DNA of 64,000 nt from assembly GCF_004362045.1 (NCBI RefSeq), contig NZ_SNWX01000002.1, positions 186,001 through 250,000 of the forward strand, given 5' to 3'. Made by a program: the position numbers and the translations under genes. The notes beneath the pieces are model-generated. The model made no database searches and was not told the origin of the DNA. It saw only the letters and a program-made list of their open reading frames with translations. Every line of letters begins with the position of its first letter. Position 1 is the stretch's first letter. Below are positions 46,302 through 54,538 of this stretch, one piece after another. Origin of the DNA: Halanaerobium saccharolyticum (lineage in GTDB: Bacteria > Bacillota > Halanaerobiia > Halanaerobiales > Halanaerobiaceae).

Positions 46302-46368
46302 CCTCGTATAATTGTGATGATATGGTTCACAAGTTTCTAGTGTCAGCCGATAACTGACAACTATGAGG
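46302..46368 (+). promoter_or_regulatory. Purine riboswitch aptamer, guanine class
   Basis: All three stems are visible. P1 is CCTCGTA (46302-46308) with TATGAGG (46362-46368); P2 is TTGTGA with TCACAA enclosing TGATATGG; P3 is TGTCAG with CTGACA enclosing CCGATAA; the joining AAGTTTCTA is conserved. The specificity base before TATGAGG is C (46361), the guanine/hypoxanthine class; adenine aptamers have U. Bases 46359-46368 can instead pair with 46501-46510 inside the terminator (9 of 10), giving the antiterminator. Ligand binding would therefore switch the downstream permease off. Confidence 0.95.
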
Positions 46369-46482
46369 GAAATAAATTAGTCTATCTGTTTTGAAAAAGG
46401 GAAATCTTTATCAATTTTTAATGGATAAAGAAAGCAGTAGAGCTAATTTATACATGGAGTACATGTTTTATCTTGCGGATAT

Positions 46483-46537
46483 AACCCGTGAAGGTAGATT
46501 CCTCTTAGTTGAGGTCTCTATTTTTGCGGGTTTTTTT
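46483..46537 (+). terminator. Riboswitch-controlled intrinsic terminator
   Basis: A segmented stem: AACCCG/CGGGTT (46483-46488, 46527-46532), TAGA/TCTA (46495-46498, 46517-46520) and CCTC/GAGG (46501-46504, 46511-46514), followed by seven T. The segment CCTCTTAGTT at 46501-46510 is complementary to the 3' side of aptamer P1, so folding of terminator and antiterminator exclude each other. Confidence 0.88.
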
Positions 46538-46630
46538 ATTTTTGATAGATCAGAATTATGGGCGAAGGGCGGTGAAAACTTTAATTCAGTTTTAGATATC
46601 TAGATAAAAAATAAGGAGGGTATTTAATTA

Positions 46631-47947
46631 ATGACTAATAACAATGGAACTTTAGAAAATTTATTTAAGTTAAAAGAAAACAATACTGATGTAAAGACTG
46701 AGGTTATTGCTGGTTTCACTACTTTTATGACAATGGCTTATATTATTTTTGTTAATCCGAATATTTTAAGTGCTGCAGGAATGCCTTTTGATGGAGTATT
46801 TATTGCTACTATTATGGGTGCAATTTTAGGTACCCTGGCCATGGCGTTTTTAACAAACTATCCCTTTGCTCTTGCTTCTGGAATGGGTCTTAATGCATTT
46901 TTTGCCTATTCTGTAGTTATTGGGATGGGAGTTACCTGGCAGGCGGCACTGGGAATTATATTCCTGGAAGGTATTATCTTTATTATTTTGAGTGTGACCC
47001 CTGTTAGAGAAATGATTGTAAACAGTATTCCGATGGCTCTAAAAACAGGTATCAGTACTGGTATCGGTTTGTTTATTGCCTTTATCGGTCTGCAGAATGC
47101 AGGAATAGTTGTAGCAGATCAGGCAACATTAGTTTCAATGGGTAGTGTTTTAACAGGTCCTGGTCTGGTTGCTTTATTTGGTCTGATCTTAACAGGTATT
47201 TTACATGCCAAAAGGGTAAAAGGTGCGCTGCTCTGGGGTATCCTGGCATCTACAGCTTTTGGCTGGATTAATGGTGTAACTCCTGCATTTAGTGGAGTAG
47301 TTGCAATGCCGCAGATGGCTGACTGGTCAGAAGTATTATTTCAGTTAGATATTGGCTCAGCTTTAAGTATGGGAATGTTTGGAGTTTTACTTTCATTCCT
47401 CTTTGTAGATATGTTTGATACAGCCGGGACTTTAGTTGGTGTAAGTCAGCAGGCTGGTTACTTAGATGAAAATGGAGATTTACCAAAAGCAAGTAAAGCT
47501 CTTTTAGCTGATGCTATTGGTACTACTGGTGGTGCTTTATTCGGTACCAGTACAGTAACAACATATGTTGAGTCTGCTTCTGGTGTAGCTGAAGGTGGAC
47601 GTACAGGTCTAACCGGAGTTGTAGTTTCTATACTATTCTTCCTGGCTTTATTCTTTAGACCTTTAATTGGAATAGTTCCTGGAGCTGCAACTGCACCAGC
47701 CTTAATTGTTGTTGGTACAATGATGATGACAAATATTACAAAGCTGGACTGGGATGACTTTACTGAAATTCTGCCTGCTTTTATAGCGATGATTGCTATG
47801 CCTTTAACCTATTCAATCTCTAATGGTATTGCACTTGGATTTATCGTTTATCCATTAGTTAAGCTCTTTACTGGTAAGGGTAAAGATGTTCACTGGTTGG
47901 TATATGTCCTGGGTATAGTATTTGTATTCTATTTTATTGTGCACTAA
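46631..47947 (+). CDS. AzgA-type (NCS2) guanine/hypoxanthine permease
   Basis: A 438-residue permease with about 13 membrane segments. TEVIAGFTTFMTMAYIIFVN, PFALASGMGLNAFFAYSVV, DMFDTAGTLVGVSQQAGYL and STVTTYVESASGVAEGGRTG are hallmarks of the AzgA branch (PbuG, PbuO, AdeQ, GhxP), which takes up guanine, hypoxanthine or adenine. The guanine-class riboswitch 260 nt upstream agrees with guanine/hypoxanthine. TAAGGAGGG precedes the ATG. A strong terminator follows, so it is monocistronic. Confidence 0.92.
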   Translation: MTNNNGTLENLFKLKENNTDVKTEVIAGFTTFMTMAYIIFVNPNILSAAGMPFDGVFIATIMGAILGTLAMAFLTNYPFALASGMGLNAFFAYSVVIGMGVTWQAALGIIFLEGIIFIILSVTPVREMIVNSIPMALKTGISTGIGLFIAFIGLQNAGIVVADQATLVSMGSVLTGPGLVALFGLILTGILHAKRVKGALLWGILASTAFGWINGVTPAFSGVVAMPQMADWSEVLFQLDIGSALSMGMFGVLLSFLFVDMFDTAGTLVGVSQQAGYLDENGDLPKASKALLADAIGTTGGALFGTSTVTTYVESASGVAEGGRTGLTGVVVSILFFLALFFRPLIGIVPGAATAPALIVVGTMMMTNITKLDWDDFTEILPAFIAMIAMPLTYSISNGIALGFIVYPLVKLFTGKGKDVHWLVYVLGIVFVFYFIVH

Positions 47948-47994
47948 CAGTTATTCAAGCTTCAAATGATTTTAAAAAGGTAATAATATTTTTT

Positions 47995-48038
47995 AAGCGG
48001 TTAAAGCTCTTTTTACTGGGCTAAAACCGCTTTTTTTA
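47995..48038 (+). terminator. Intrinsic terminator of the purine permease
   Basis: AGCGGTT (47996-48002) pairs with AACCGCT (48025-48031), with inner AGCTC/GGGCT pairing, then a run of T at 48031-48037. Lies between convergent genes. Confidence 0.88.
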
Positions 48039-48113
48039 ATTTCTAATAAATTATCCTGGTAATTTATTGTAAAGATTGATATTTTCTATTTTTAGTTATT
48101 TATAGATATTCAG

Positions 48114-49373
48114 TTAAGAACTATGGCTGTAAAACAACTTTCTTCCTAAAGTTGCCAGGATTAGTAAAATAGTCAGGGTTATAATTATTTCTAGATCCCG
48201 CTGTAAAAATCGAATGAATAATAAAACTGAAGCAAGTGCTGCTCCAGCCCCTCCTAAAAAGGAGATGATCTTAGTTTTAGCAATCTTTTTAAAGGCTACA
48301 AAATTGACAATAGCGAAGGTAACTAAGAAGATAAAACTGGCTGCCTCTACCAGAGAAGAAAGATTTCCAAAGGCTGCAAGTAGTGCTCCAACTCCCCCTA
48401 TTATATAAATTGATCTATCAGGAATACCGGCCTGGTTTTTGTGTGCTAGAAATGAAGGCAGTTCTCCATCGTCAGCTACCTTAATAGCCAGTCTTGAAGT
48501 AGCAAAGATTGTCGAGTTGATGGCAGAACCAGTTGAAAACAGAGCCGCAATTGAAGCAATTATTAGACCGGCTGTTCCCAGAATATTTTTTCCAGCAATT
48601 GCCAGCACAACTTCTTTTTCTTCAATAATTGTTTGATAACTGACCAGATTAATCGTCCCCAGGGTAACTATAATGTAGACAATAATAACAGAAATAACTG
48701 CCAGTATTTCAGCTTTATAAATTGTATTATCAGGATCTTTTATTTCATTATAGTCATAAGTTATCAGCTGAAATCCTTCATAAGCCATAAAAATCGTTGA
48801 GGCCCCAATAATAGCATTAACAAAAGTCCCCCCCGACCTCATTGGTTGACTGTTAACCATTTCTGGGTTAAAATTCGACAATCCTACTCCGGCAATTGCT
48901 ACTAAAATGGCCAGCTTGGCCCAGACAATAAAAACTTCTAAATGAGATGCGTCACTAACACCTCTCAGATTAAAGTACATAAAAATAAGAATAATAGAAA
49001 TAGAAACAAGCCTGGGGAACCAGGGACCAAAATTTAATAGCTGCTCTAAATACTGACCAAAAGTAAATGCATAAACTGAAAGAGTAAGAATATATCCTAT
49101 AATTAAAAGCCAGGAAAGTCCACCGGCTAAACCTTCATGGTTAATATCTTTGATATAAGTAAAGGCTCCCCCACCTTCTTCAAATTTATTTGTTAGCCTG
49201 GAATAGCTAATTCCTGTGGCCAGCGCAATTAAACCGGCAATTAAAAAACTTAACCAGGCTAGATTACCAGCAGTAGCAATGATCACTCCCAGGACAGAGA
49301 AGATACCGCCCCCTATCATTCCGCCAACAGCCATACTCCAAGTTTCGTTTAAACCCATTTTGTTATTATCCAT
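48114..49373 (-). CDS. APC-family amino acid permease
   Basis: A 419-residue transporter with about twelve membrane segments. The N-terminal MAVGGMIGGGIFSVLGVII holds the unwound GxxxGxGIF substrate loop of the APC superfamily; FEEGGGAFTYIKDIN, IFMAYEGFQLITYDYNEIKD and TGSAINSTIFATSRLA are also typical. The substrate is probably an amino acid or amine. It is convergent with the purine permease and has no visible link to purines. GAGGGGAGGAAAAA lies before the ATG on the minus strand. It is the only gene of its unit. Confidence 0.87.
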   Translation of the reverse strand: MDNNKMGLNETWSMAVGGMIGGGIFSVLGVIIATAGNLAWLSFLIAGLIALATGISYSRLTNKFEEGGGAFTYIKDINHEGLAGGLSWLLIIGYILTLSVYAFTFGQYLEQLLNFGPWFPRLVSISIILIFMYFNLRGVSDASHLEVFIVWAKLAILVAIAGVGLSNFNPEMVNSQPMRSGGTFVNAIIGASTIFMAYEGFQLITYDYNEIKDPDNTIYKAEILAVISVIIVYIIVTLGTINLVSYQTIIEEKEVVLAIAGKNILGTAGLIIASIAALFSTGSAINSTIFATSRLAIKVADDGELPSFLAHKNQAGIPDRSIYIIGGVGALLAAFGNLSSLVEAASFIFLVTFAIVNFVAFKKIAKTKIISFLGGAGAALASVLLFIRFLQRDLEIIITLTILLILATLGRKLFYSHSS

Positions 49374-49590
49374 TTTTTCCTCCCCTCATAGGACAATCTT
49401 ATTAAATCCATTTTGAAATTATATGTTCTAGTATATTTTTTTAAAAAAGAACCGCTAATTTTTAATTTGAATCAATAACTGATATAATTAGTTTAACAAA
49501 AATAAATAATAATTTTGATTAATTATTTAACAATTTGGTCCAAAAAAGTGATAAGTTGAAGTGAAATCTGAAAGAAAAGGAGTGTTAATT

Positions 49591-49941
49591 ATGGAAAAAT
49601 TTAATTTAGCCGATTATACTACAGTTCCCGAAAAAAGTGTAGCCAAAAGAGTTATCTATTCTGATCAAAATACGCTGGCCTTTGTCTTAAATATAGCACC
49701 TGGTGAATCACTGCCTGATCACACTCATTTTGAGTCTACAGTGCTGCTGCAGGTGATCAGCGGTATGGCCAGATTAATTGTCGATGATAAGTCTTTTAAT
49801 ATTCAGGAAAAAGATTTAACTAAAATTGATGGTCCGGAAACTATGTCGATCCATAATACTGGTCGTGAAGATTTAGTTCTTTATGTTACTATATCTCCTC
49901 TACCATCTGATGAAAAATATGCAAAAGAAGCTGATTTTTAA
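49591..49941 (+). CDS. Small single-domain cupin protein
   Basis: A 116-residue cupin. LNIAPGESLPDHTHFESTVL carries the HxH metal-binding motif of cupin 1 and LLQVISGMARLIVDD the sheet that follows; MSIHNTGREDLVLYVTISPL is the second motif. Stand-alone cupins of this size bind a metal and a small ligand or act as isomerases; no function can be assigned. ATG 49591 is preferred over GTG 49561 because AAAAGGAG precedes it. It is followed by a terminator shared with the convergent thioredoxin gene. Confidence 0.8.
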   Translation: MEKFNLADYTTVPEKSVAKRVIYSDQNTLAFVLNIAPGESLPDHTHFESTVLLQVISGMARLIVDDKSFNIQEKDLTKIDGPETMSIHNTGREDLVLYVTISPLPSDEKYAKEADF

Positions 49942-50010
49942 GCTTGATTAGCTGAACTCTTTAGCAGTAGAAATCATTACTATAGCAGTGGACATCAAAA
50001 GCAAATATAA

Positions 50011-50047
50011 AAGCCACATGCGGATTGAATAAATCTACATGTGGCTT
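50011..50047. terminator. Bidirectional terminator
   Basis: AAGCCACATG (50011-50020) pairs with CATGTGGCTT (50038-50047), 10 bp perfect, between convergent genes. Reading the minus strand it is followed by TTTATATTT; reading plus, by CATTTAATT. Confidence 0.82.
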
Positions 50048-50072
50048 CATTTAATTAAACTAATTATTTAAT

Positions 50073-50594
50073 TTATTCTTCTATTCTATTTAATTCCAGC
50101 ATTCTCTGATAACTAATTGCACCTACAACTTTTTCCTGAATTACACCATTCTGATCCAGAAAATAACTGGTCGGGATTCCTCTAACTAAATAATTTTGAG
50201 CTGTGCTTTTATCAGTATCCAGCAGCACAGAAAACTCAAGTCCATTTTCCATCATAAAATTAGCAGCTGCCGATTTACTTTCGCCAACATTTACTGCCAG
50301 AATTACAACTTCATCTCCATATTCCTCATGGAGTTTTTGCATATCCGGCATTTCTTTTCTACAGGGAGGACACCAGCTGGCCCAGAAGTTAAGAAAAACT
50401 TTCTTGCCCCGGTAATCACTCAGACTTACCTCCTGATCATTCATGTTTTTTAAAGTGAAATCAGGTGCCTGCATTCCTATTTCGGTACCTACTGCAGCAG
50501 AAACTACTGCATTTCCGGGTGACTGCAGAAAGAAAAAAGAAAGCCCACCTACTATCAGAGCAGCTATTAAAAATATTGATATTTTTTTGTTCAT
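50073..50594 (-). CDS. TlpA/ResA-like membrane-anchored thiol-disulfide oxidoreductase
   Basis: A 173-residue protein with an N-terminal anchor or uncleaved signal (ISIFLIAALIVGGLSFFF, residues 5-22) and a thioredoxin-fold domain from about residue 37. The active site is NFWASWCPPCRKEMPD (Cys 75 and 78). The cis-Pro segment is LVRGIPTSYFLD. It works on the outer side of the cytoplasmic membrane, reducing disulfides during protein or haem maturation. Length is normal. It is divergent from the adenosylhomocysteinase-like gene with a 361-nt gap between. Confidence 0.9.
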   Translation of the reverse strand: MNKKISIFLIAALIVGGLSFFFLQSPGNAVVSAAVGTEIGMQAPDFTLKNMNDQEVSLSDYRGKKVFLNFWASWCPPCRKEMPDMQKLHEEYGDEVVILAVNVGESKSAAANFMMENGLEFSVLLDTDKSTAQNYLVRGIPTSYFLDQNGVIQEKVVGAISYQRMLELNRIEE

Positions 50595-50940
50595 TAATTA
50601 TCCCTCCATTCTTAAACTTATTATATAAGTAAAACACTCAAATTTCCAGTTTTTTAGATAAAATATCGCAAAAAACAGATGTAATTTTAAATTAAATGCA
50701 ATAAGATTTTTATAAATATTTCGGATAAACTTTAATTTATAACTGCTTTTTCAATAAGTTCTTTACTTTTTTGCAATAAACTCAGGATAATAGTTGATTT
50801 TTCTTTTCATTACTCTAATCTATGATAAAATGATAATAAGAGGAAAATTCGGATAATTATTTTAGTAATAGATTGATTAATAAAGATTTTTTTAATCGGA
50901 ATTTTATTTCTTAAATCACTTATTATATTTATAAAATTTA
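50595..50940. other. Gene-free AT-rich gap between divergent genes
   Basis: This stretch separates the TlpA-like gene from the adenosylhomocysteinase-like gene and must hold both promoters. It is very rich in A and T. I see AT-rich -10-like boxes (for example TATGATAAAAT near 50823) but no convincing -35 at the right distance, no RNA gene and no long ORF. GATTAA and TTAATC near 50876-50898 make only a weak dyad. Confidence 0.4.
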
Positions 50941-50955
50941 ATGAGGAGGACGATT

Positions 50956-52206
50956 ATGATTACTAAATCAACACTTAGAAACCCAGAATTAGCAGAAGAG
51001 GGCTGGCGCAAGATCCAGTGGGTAGCAGATAAAATGGACATTTTAAATGAAATCTTAAAAGAACATAAAGACTCACAGCCGCTGGCAGGTAAAAAGGTGG
51101 CTATCTGCCTCCATTTAGAAGCTAAAACTGCCTATATGGCTTATGTGATCAGTCAGCTTGGAGCAGATGTGGCTATTGCGGGTAGTAACCCACTTTCAAC
51201 TCAGGATGATGTGGCAGCAGGACTGGCTGCTCACGGAATAATGGTTCACAGCTGGTATGGTTCAACACCAGAAGAATATAAGGAGCATTTAAATAAAGTT
51301 TTAAATATTGAGCCGGATTTGATTATCGATGATGGTGGAGATATGGTTGAGACTCTACATACAGAGAGAAAAGAGCTTTTAGAAAACATTATCGGTGGGG
51401 CAGAAGAAACAACAACCGGAATTCACCGCCTGGAAGCAATGGAAGGTGATGGGACTCTTGCTTTTCCCATGATGGCAGTTAATGATGCTAAATGTAAATC
51501 ACTATTTGATAACCGCTATGGTACCGGTCAGTCTGTCTGGGATGGAATAATGAGAACAACAAACCTGGTAGTTGCCGGTAAAACTGCAGTTGTTGCTGGT
51601 TATGGCTGGTGTGGAAAAGGTGTAGCTATGAGAGCAAAAGGTCTGGGAGCCAGAGTAATAGTAACCGAAATTGATCCCATTAAGGCAAGTGAAGCCTGGA
51701 TGGACGGTTTTGAGGTAATGCCGATGCAGGAAGCAGCTAAAAAAGGAGACTTCTTTATTACAGTTACCGGCTGCAGAGATGTAATTGACGAAGAAGATCT
51801 GCGGGTAATGAAGGATGGAGCTATAATGTGCAATGCAGGTCATTTTGATGTAGAGGTTTCCAAACCTGCTTTAAATAAGCTGGCAGTAGAAGTTAGTGAA
51901 GCCAGAAAAAACATCAGGAAATTTGAACTAAAAGATGGGCGCAAGCTTTATTTACTGGCAGATGGCAGACTTGTTAACCTGGCAGCAGGAGATGGCCATC
52001 CAGCAGAAATAATGGACATGACCTTTGCCCTGCAGTTATCATCACTGTTATATTTAAATCACATTCAGAATCTGGATGCTCAGGTCTATAATATTCCTGA
52101 TGATATCGACAATATGGTAGCAGAATACAAATTAAAGTCATTAGGACTGGAAATTGATCAGCTGACAGAAGAGCAGGAAACTTACATCAACAGCTGGGAG
52201 AACTAA
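50956..52206 (+). CDS. Adenosylhomocysteinase-family protein
   Basis: A 416-residue S-adenosylhomocysteine hydrolase homologue. The NAD-binding site is VVAGYGWCGKGVAMRAKGLG; upstream are LHLEAKTAYMAYVISQLGA, DDGGDMVETLH and GAEETTTGIHRL; downstream are CNAGHFDVEV and NLAAGDGHPAEIMDMTFALQ. It would split adenosylhomocysteine to adenosine and homocysteine in the methyl cycle, linking purine salvage. The family GGDxT region here reads DGGDMVETL, close to archaeal/Thermotoga forms. ATG 50956 is preferred over 50941, whose bases form the GAGGAGG ribosome site. It is followed by a palindrome and then the LarA-like gene. Confidence 0.85.
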   Translation: MITKSTLRNPELAEEGWRKIQWVADKMDILNEILKEHKDSQPLAGKKVAICLHLEAKTAYMAYVISQLGADVAIAGSNPLSTQDDVAAGLAAHGIMVHSWYGSTPEEYKEHLNKVLNIEPDLIIDDGGDMVETLHTERKELLENIIGGAEETTTGIHRLEAMEGDGTLAFPMMAVNDAKCKSLFDNRYGTGQSVWDGIMRTTNLVVAGKTAVVAGYGWCGKGVAMRAKGLGARVIVTEIDPIKASEAWMDGFEVMPMQEAAKKGDFFITVTGCRDVIDEEDLRVMKDGAIMCNAGHFDVEVSKPALNKLAVEVSEARKNIRKFELKDGRKLYLLADGRLVNLAAGDGHPAEIMDMTFALQLSSLLYLNHIQNLDAQVYNIPDDIDNMVAEYKLKSLGLEIDQLTEEQETYINSWEN

Positions 52207-52212
52207 CCGGAA

Positions 52213-52257
52213 TTGGTACCGGGTTCTTGGTAAATTTTACCAAGTACCCGGTACCAA
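52213..52257. repeat. KpnI-site palindrome, copy D
   Basis: TTGGTACCGGGTTCTTGGTA and, inverted, TACCAAGTACCCGGTACCAA with a 5-nt AT loop: almost perfect 45-nt palindrome starting 7 nt after the stop of the adenosylhomocysteinase-like gene. Confidence 0.88.
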
Positions 52258-52281
52258 GAGAATTGAGGAGTAAAAGCAGAA

Positions 52282-53532
52282 ATGAAATTAAAATATGGAA
52301 GAGAAAATTTAGAATTTGAGATTGAGAGTAGTAGAGTATTAGATGTTTTAAAGGCAAATGAAAAAGAAGGGGTAAAAGATCCTCTTGCAGAAGTGGAAAG
52401 TTCCTTAGAGGTTCCGATTGGTACAGCTTCACTGGCAGAGCTTTTAGCTGCCAGTGAAATAAATGAGCTGGTAATTATAGTTAATGATGTAACCCGCTAT
52501 ACCCCCTATGATTATCTGCTGCCACCACTGCTAAAAACTATTTCTGAGGCCGGGATTAAAAATGAGCAGGTAACATTCATTGTTGCGACCGGGGTCCACA
52601 GTCCCCATTCTGATGAGCAGAACAGAGAAATTTTTGGGGAAGAGATAGATGACAATTATAATTTTATTCATCATGACTGTGATCAGGATCTGGCTGACTT
52701 AGGTCAACTGAGTACCGGCAATCAGCTTCAGATCAATAAAAAGGTTGTAGATGCAGATTTTTTAATTACTACCGGGGTTATTTTACCCCATTATATGGCC
52801 GGGTTTTCTGGAGGGAGAAAATCTATACTGCCGGGAGTTGCAGGCAGAGAAAGTATTGAAAACAATCATGCAATGATGGTTGAGGTGACAGAAGAAAAAC
52901 CTGCTTTAAAGAATAATCCAATCAGTCAGGAAATGTTTGAGGCGGCAGAAAAAGTAGGAGTAGATTTTATTCTCAATGTGGTTACCAACAGCAGGCGGGA
53001 AATAGTGCAGGTGGTTGGCGGTGATTATCGTCAGGCCTGGGAAGCAGGAATCGCTAAATCAGCAGAGATGTATCATCTATCTCTAGCGGAAAAAGCTGAA
53101 GCTGCAATTGTTAGTTCAGGAGGATTCCCCCGGGATATCAACCTTTATCAGGCACAGAAAGCTTTAGATCATGCAGATCATGCTGTCCAGAAAGGTGGAA
53201 CAATTATCTGGGTTGCAGAATGTTTGGAAGGCTACGGAGAAGAGCGGTTTCAAAAATGGATGGATCAGGCTCAAAAGCCGGAAGACAATATTGACAGGAT
53301 TAAAAAGAAGTTTTTAATCGGCGGCCATAAAGCATTTGCTATTTCTAAAGTAGCAGCCGAAAAAGAGATAATCTTAATTTCAAGTTTAAATCAGGAACAG
53401 ACAGAGAATATATTTGCTAAAAAAATGGAGACTATTCAGGAGGCAGTTGATTATCTGGAAGCTAAACATCAGGCAGATTATTCAGCTTACATTATGCCCC
53501 AGGGTAGTTTAACAGTACCGGTTGTAAAATAA
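52282..53532 (+). CDS. LarA-family (lactate racemase-like) nickel-pincer protein
   Basis: A 416-residue LarA-like protein. The N-terminal DUF2088 domain contains IVATGVHSPHSDEQNREIFG with catalytic-type histidines, FIHHDC, and VILPHYMAGFSGGRKSILPG, where the Lys matches the residue that holds the nickel pincer nucleotide cofactor in lactate racemase. The C-terminal half has AIVSSGGFPRDINLYQAQKA. Family members racemise or epimerise 2-hydroxy acids. No larB/C/E cofactor genes lie in the window. Substrate is unknown; pairing with the adenosylhomocysteinase-like gene is unusual. Begins 24 nt after a palindrome and ends 4 nt before another. Confidence 0.83.
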   Translation: MKLKYGRENLEFEIESSRVLDVLKANEKEGVKDPLAEVESSLEVPIGTASLAELLAASEINELVIIVNDVTRYTPYDYLLPPLLKTISEAGIKNEQVTFIVATGVHSPHSDEQNREIFGEEIDDNYNFIHHDCDQDLADLGQLSTGNQLQINKKVVDADFLITTGVILPHYMAGFSGGRKSILPGVAGRESIENNHAMMVEVTEEKPALKNNPISQEMFEAAEKVGVDFILNVVTNSRREIVQVVGGDYRQAWEAGIAKSAEMYHLSLAEKAEAAIVSSGGFPRDINLYQAQKALDHADHAVQKGGTIIWVAECLEGYGEERFQKWMDQAQKPEDNIDRIKKKFLIGGHKAFAISKVAAEKEIILISSLNQEQTENIFAKKMETIQEAVDYLEAKHQADYSAYIMPQGSLTVPVVK

Positions 53533-53535
53533 TAT

Positions 53536-53578
53536 TGGTACCGGGTACTTGGTAATTTTTACCAAGTACCCGGTACCA
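53536..53578. repeat. KpnI-site palindrome, copy E (most perfect)
   Basis: TGGTACCGGGTACTTGGTAA, then TTTT, then TACCAAGTACCCGGTACCA: a perfect palindrome beginning 4 nt after the LarA-like stop and ending 22 nt before the moxR start. Nearly identical to copy D, 1.3 kb upstream. Confidence 0.92.
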
Positions 53579-53599
53579 TAATAATAAGAGGTGTAGTAA

Positions 53600-54538
53600 T
53601 TGCAGAATATAGAAAAAGTACAGAAAATTATTGATAATGTGGAAGAAGTAATTTTAGGTAAAAACCGGGTAATCAAACTTGCTCTGGCAGCTATGATGGC
53701 TGAAGGACATATCTTATTTGAGGATGTACCGGGAGTTGGAAAAACAATTCTGGTGCGTTCGCTGGCCCAATCAATTGGCTGTTCCTTTAAAAGAGTTCAG
53801 TTTACACCCGATCTTTTACCATCTGATATTACAGGTGTTTCCATTTATAATCAAAAGAACAATGAATTTGAATTTAGAGAGGGTCCAATTTTATCACAGG
53901 TGGTGCTGGCAGATGAGATAAATAGAGCTACACCCAGAACTCAGTCAGCACTTTTAGAGAGTATGGCTGAAAAACAGATTACGGTCGAGGGCATAAGCCG
54001 CAGGCTTTCTGACCCCTTTATTGTGATGGCAACTCAAAATCCGATTGAATATGATGGAACCTTTCCCCTGCCGGAAGCACAGCTTGACCGCTTTTTAATC
54101 AGGCTGGAAATTGGTTATCCGGAATCAGTAGATGAACAGCAGATTTTAGAGAATTTACAGCTGCAGCACCCGGTGGAAACACTGGAAGCAGTGATGACTG
54201 ATCAGGAATTTATTGAGCTGCAGGATGAGGTTAAAAAAGTTCATGTTGATCAGAAATTGAGAAAATATATTGTTTCACTGGTTAATCAGAGCCGGAACCA
54301 CAGCGACCTGGAGCTGGGAGCCAGCCCCAGAGGAAGTATTGCCTTAATGAAGATGGCGCAGGCCTGGGCGGTAGTTAATGAGCGGGATTATATTATTCCA
54401 GATGATATTAAAGAAATTGCCCCTGCTGTCCTTGCTCACCGCTTAATTATTAAATCCAAGAGCCGTTTACGAGGTGCAGATAAAGAAAAAATCATTGATG
54501 AGATTGTCAGAAGAACCGAGGTGCCGGTAATTGATTAA
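53600..54538 (+). CDS. MoxR-family AAA+ ATPase
   Basis: A 312-residue AAA+ protein. Walker A is FEDVPGVGKTILVRSLA, Walker B is VVLADEINRATPRTQSALLE, sensor 1 lies in IVMATQNPIEYDGTFPLPEAQLDRF, and the lid domain has LGASPRGSIALMKMAQAWA. MoxR proteins act as chaperones with a von Willebrand or DUF58 partner; here the partner gene follows in an 8-nt overlap. The start is TTG 53600 with AAGAGGTG at 53587-53594. The three-gene unit MoxR-DUF58-DUF4129 is common and probably acts in envelope protein processing. Confidence 0.92.
   Translation: MQNIEKVQKIIDNVEEVILGKNRVIKLALAAMMAEGHILFEDVPGVGKTILVRSLAQSIGCSFKRVQFTPDLLPSDITGVSIYNQKNNEFEFREGPILSQVVLADEINRATPRTQSALLESMAEKQITVEGISRRLSDPFIVMATQNPIEYDGTFPLPEAQLDRFLIRLEIGYPESVDEQQILENLQLQHPVETLEAVMTDQEFIELQDEVKKVHVDQKLRKYIVSLVNQSRNHSDLELGASPRGSIALMKMAQAWAVVNERDYIIPDDIKEIAPAVLAHRLIIKSKSRLRGADKEKIIDEIVRRTEVPVID

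Noticed and set aside
46142-46303. GCCTATTTAAA and its complement flanking the riboswitch promoter
   Set aside because: An 11-bp match with a loop of about 137 nt containing a promoter; in such AT-rich sequence it may be chance and no function is needed.
46391-46603. 70-codon open frame in the permease leader
   Set aside because: It runs through the riboswitch terminator hairpin and T-run, has no family resemblance, and its frame is explained by the regulatory RNA.
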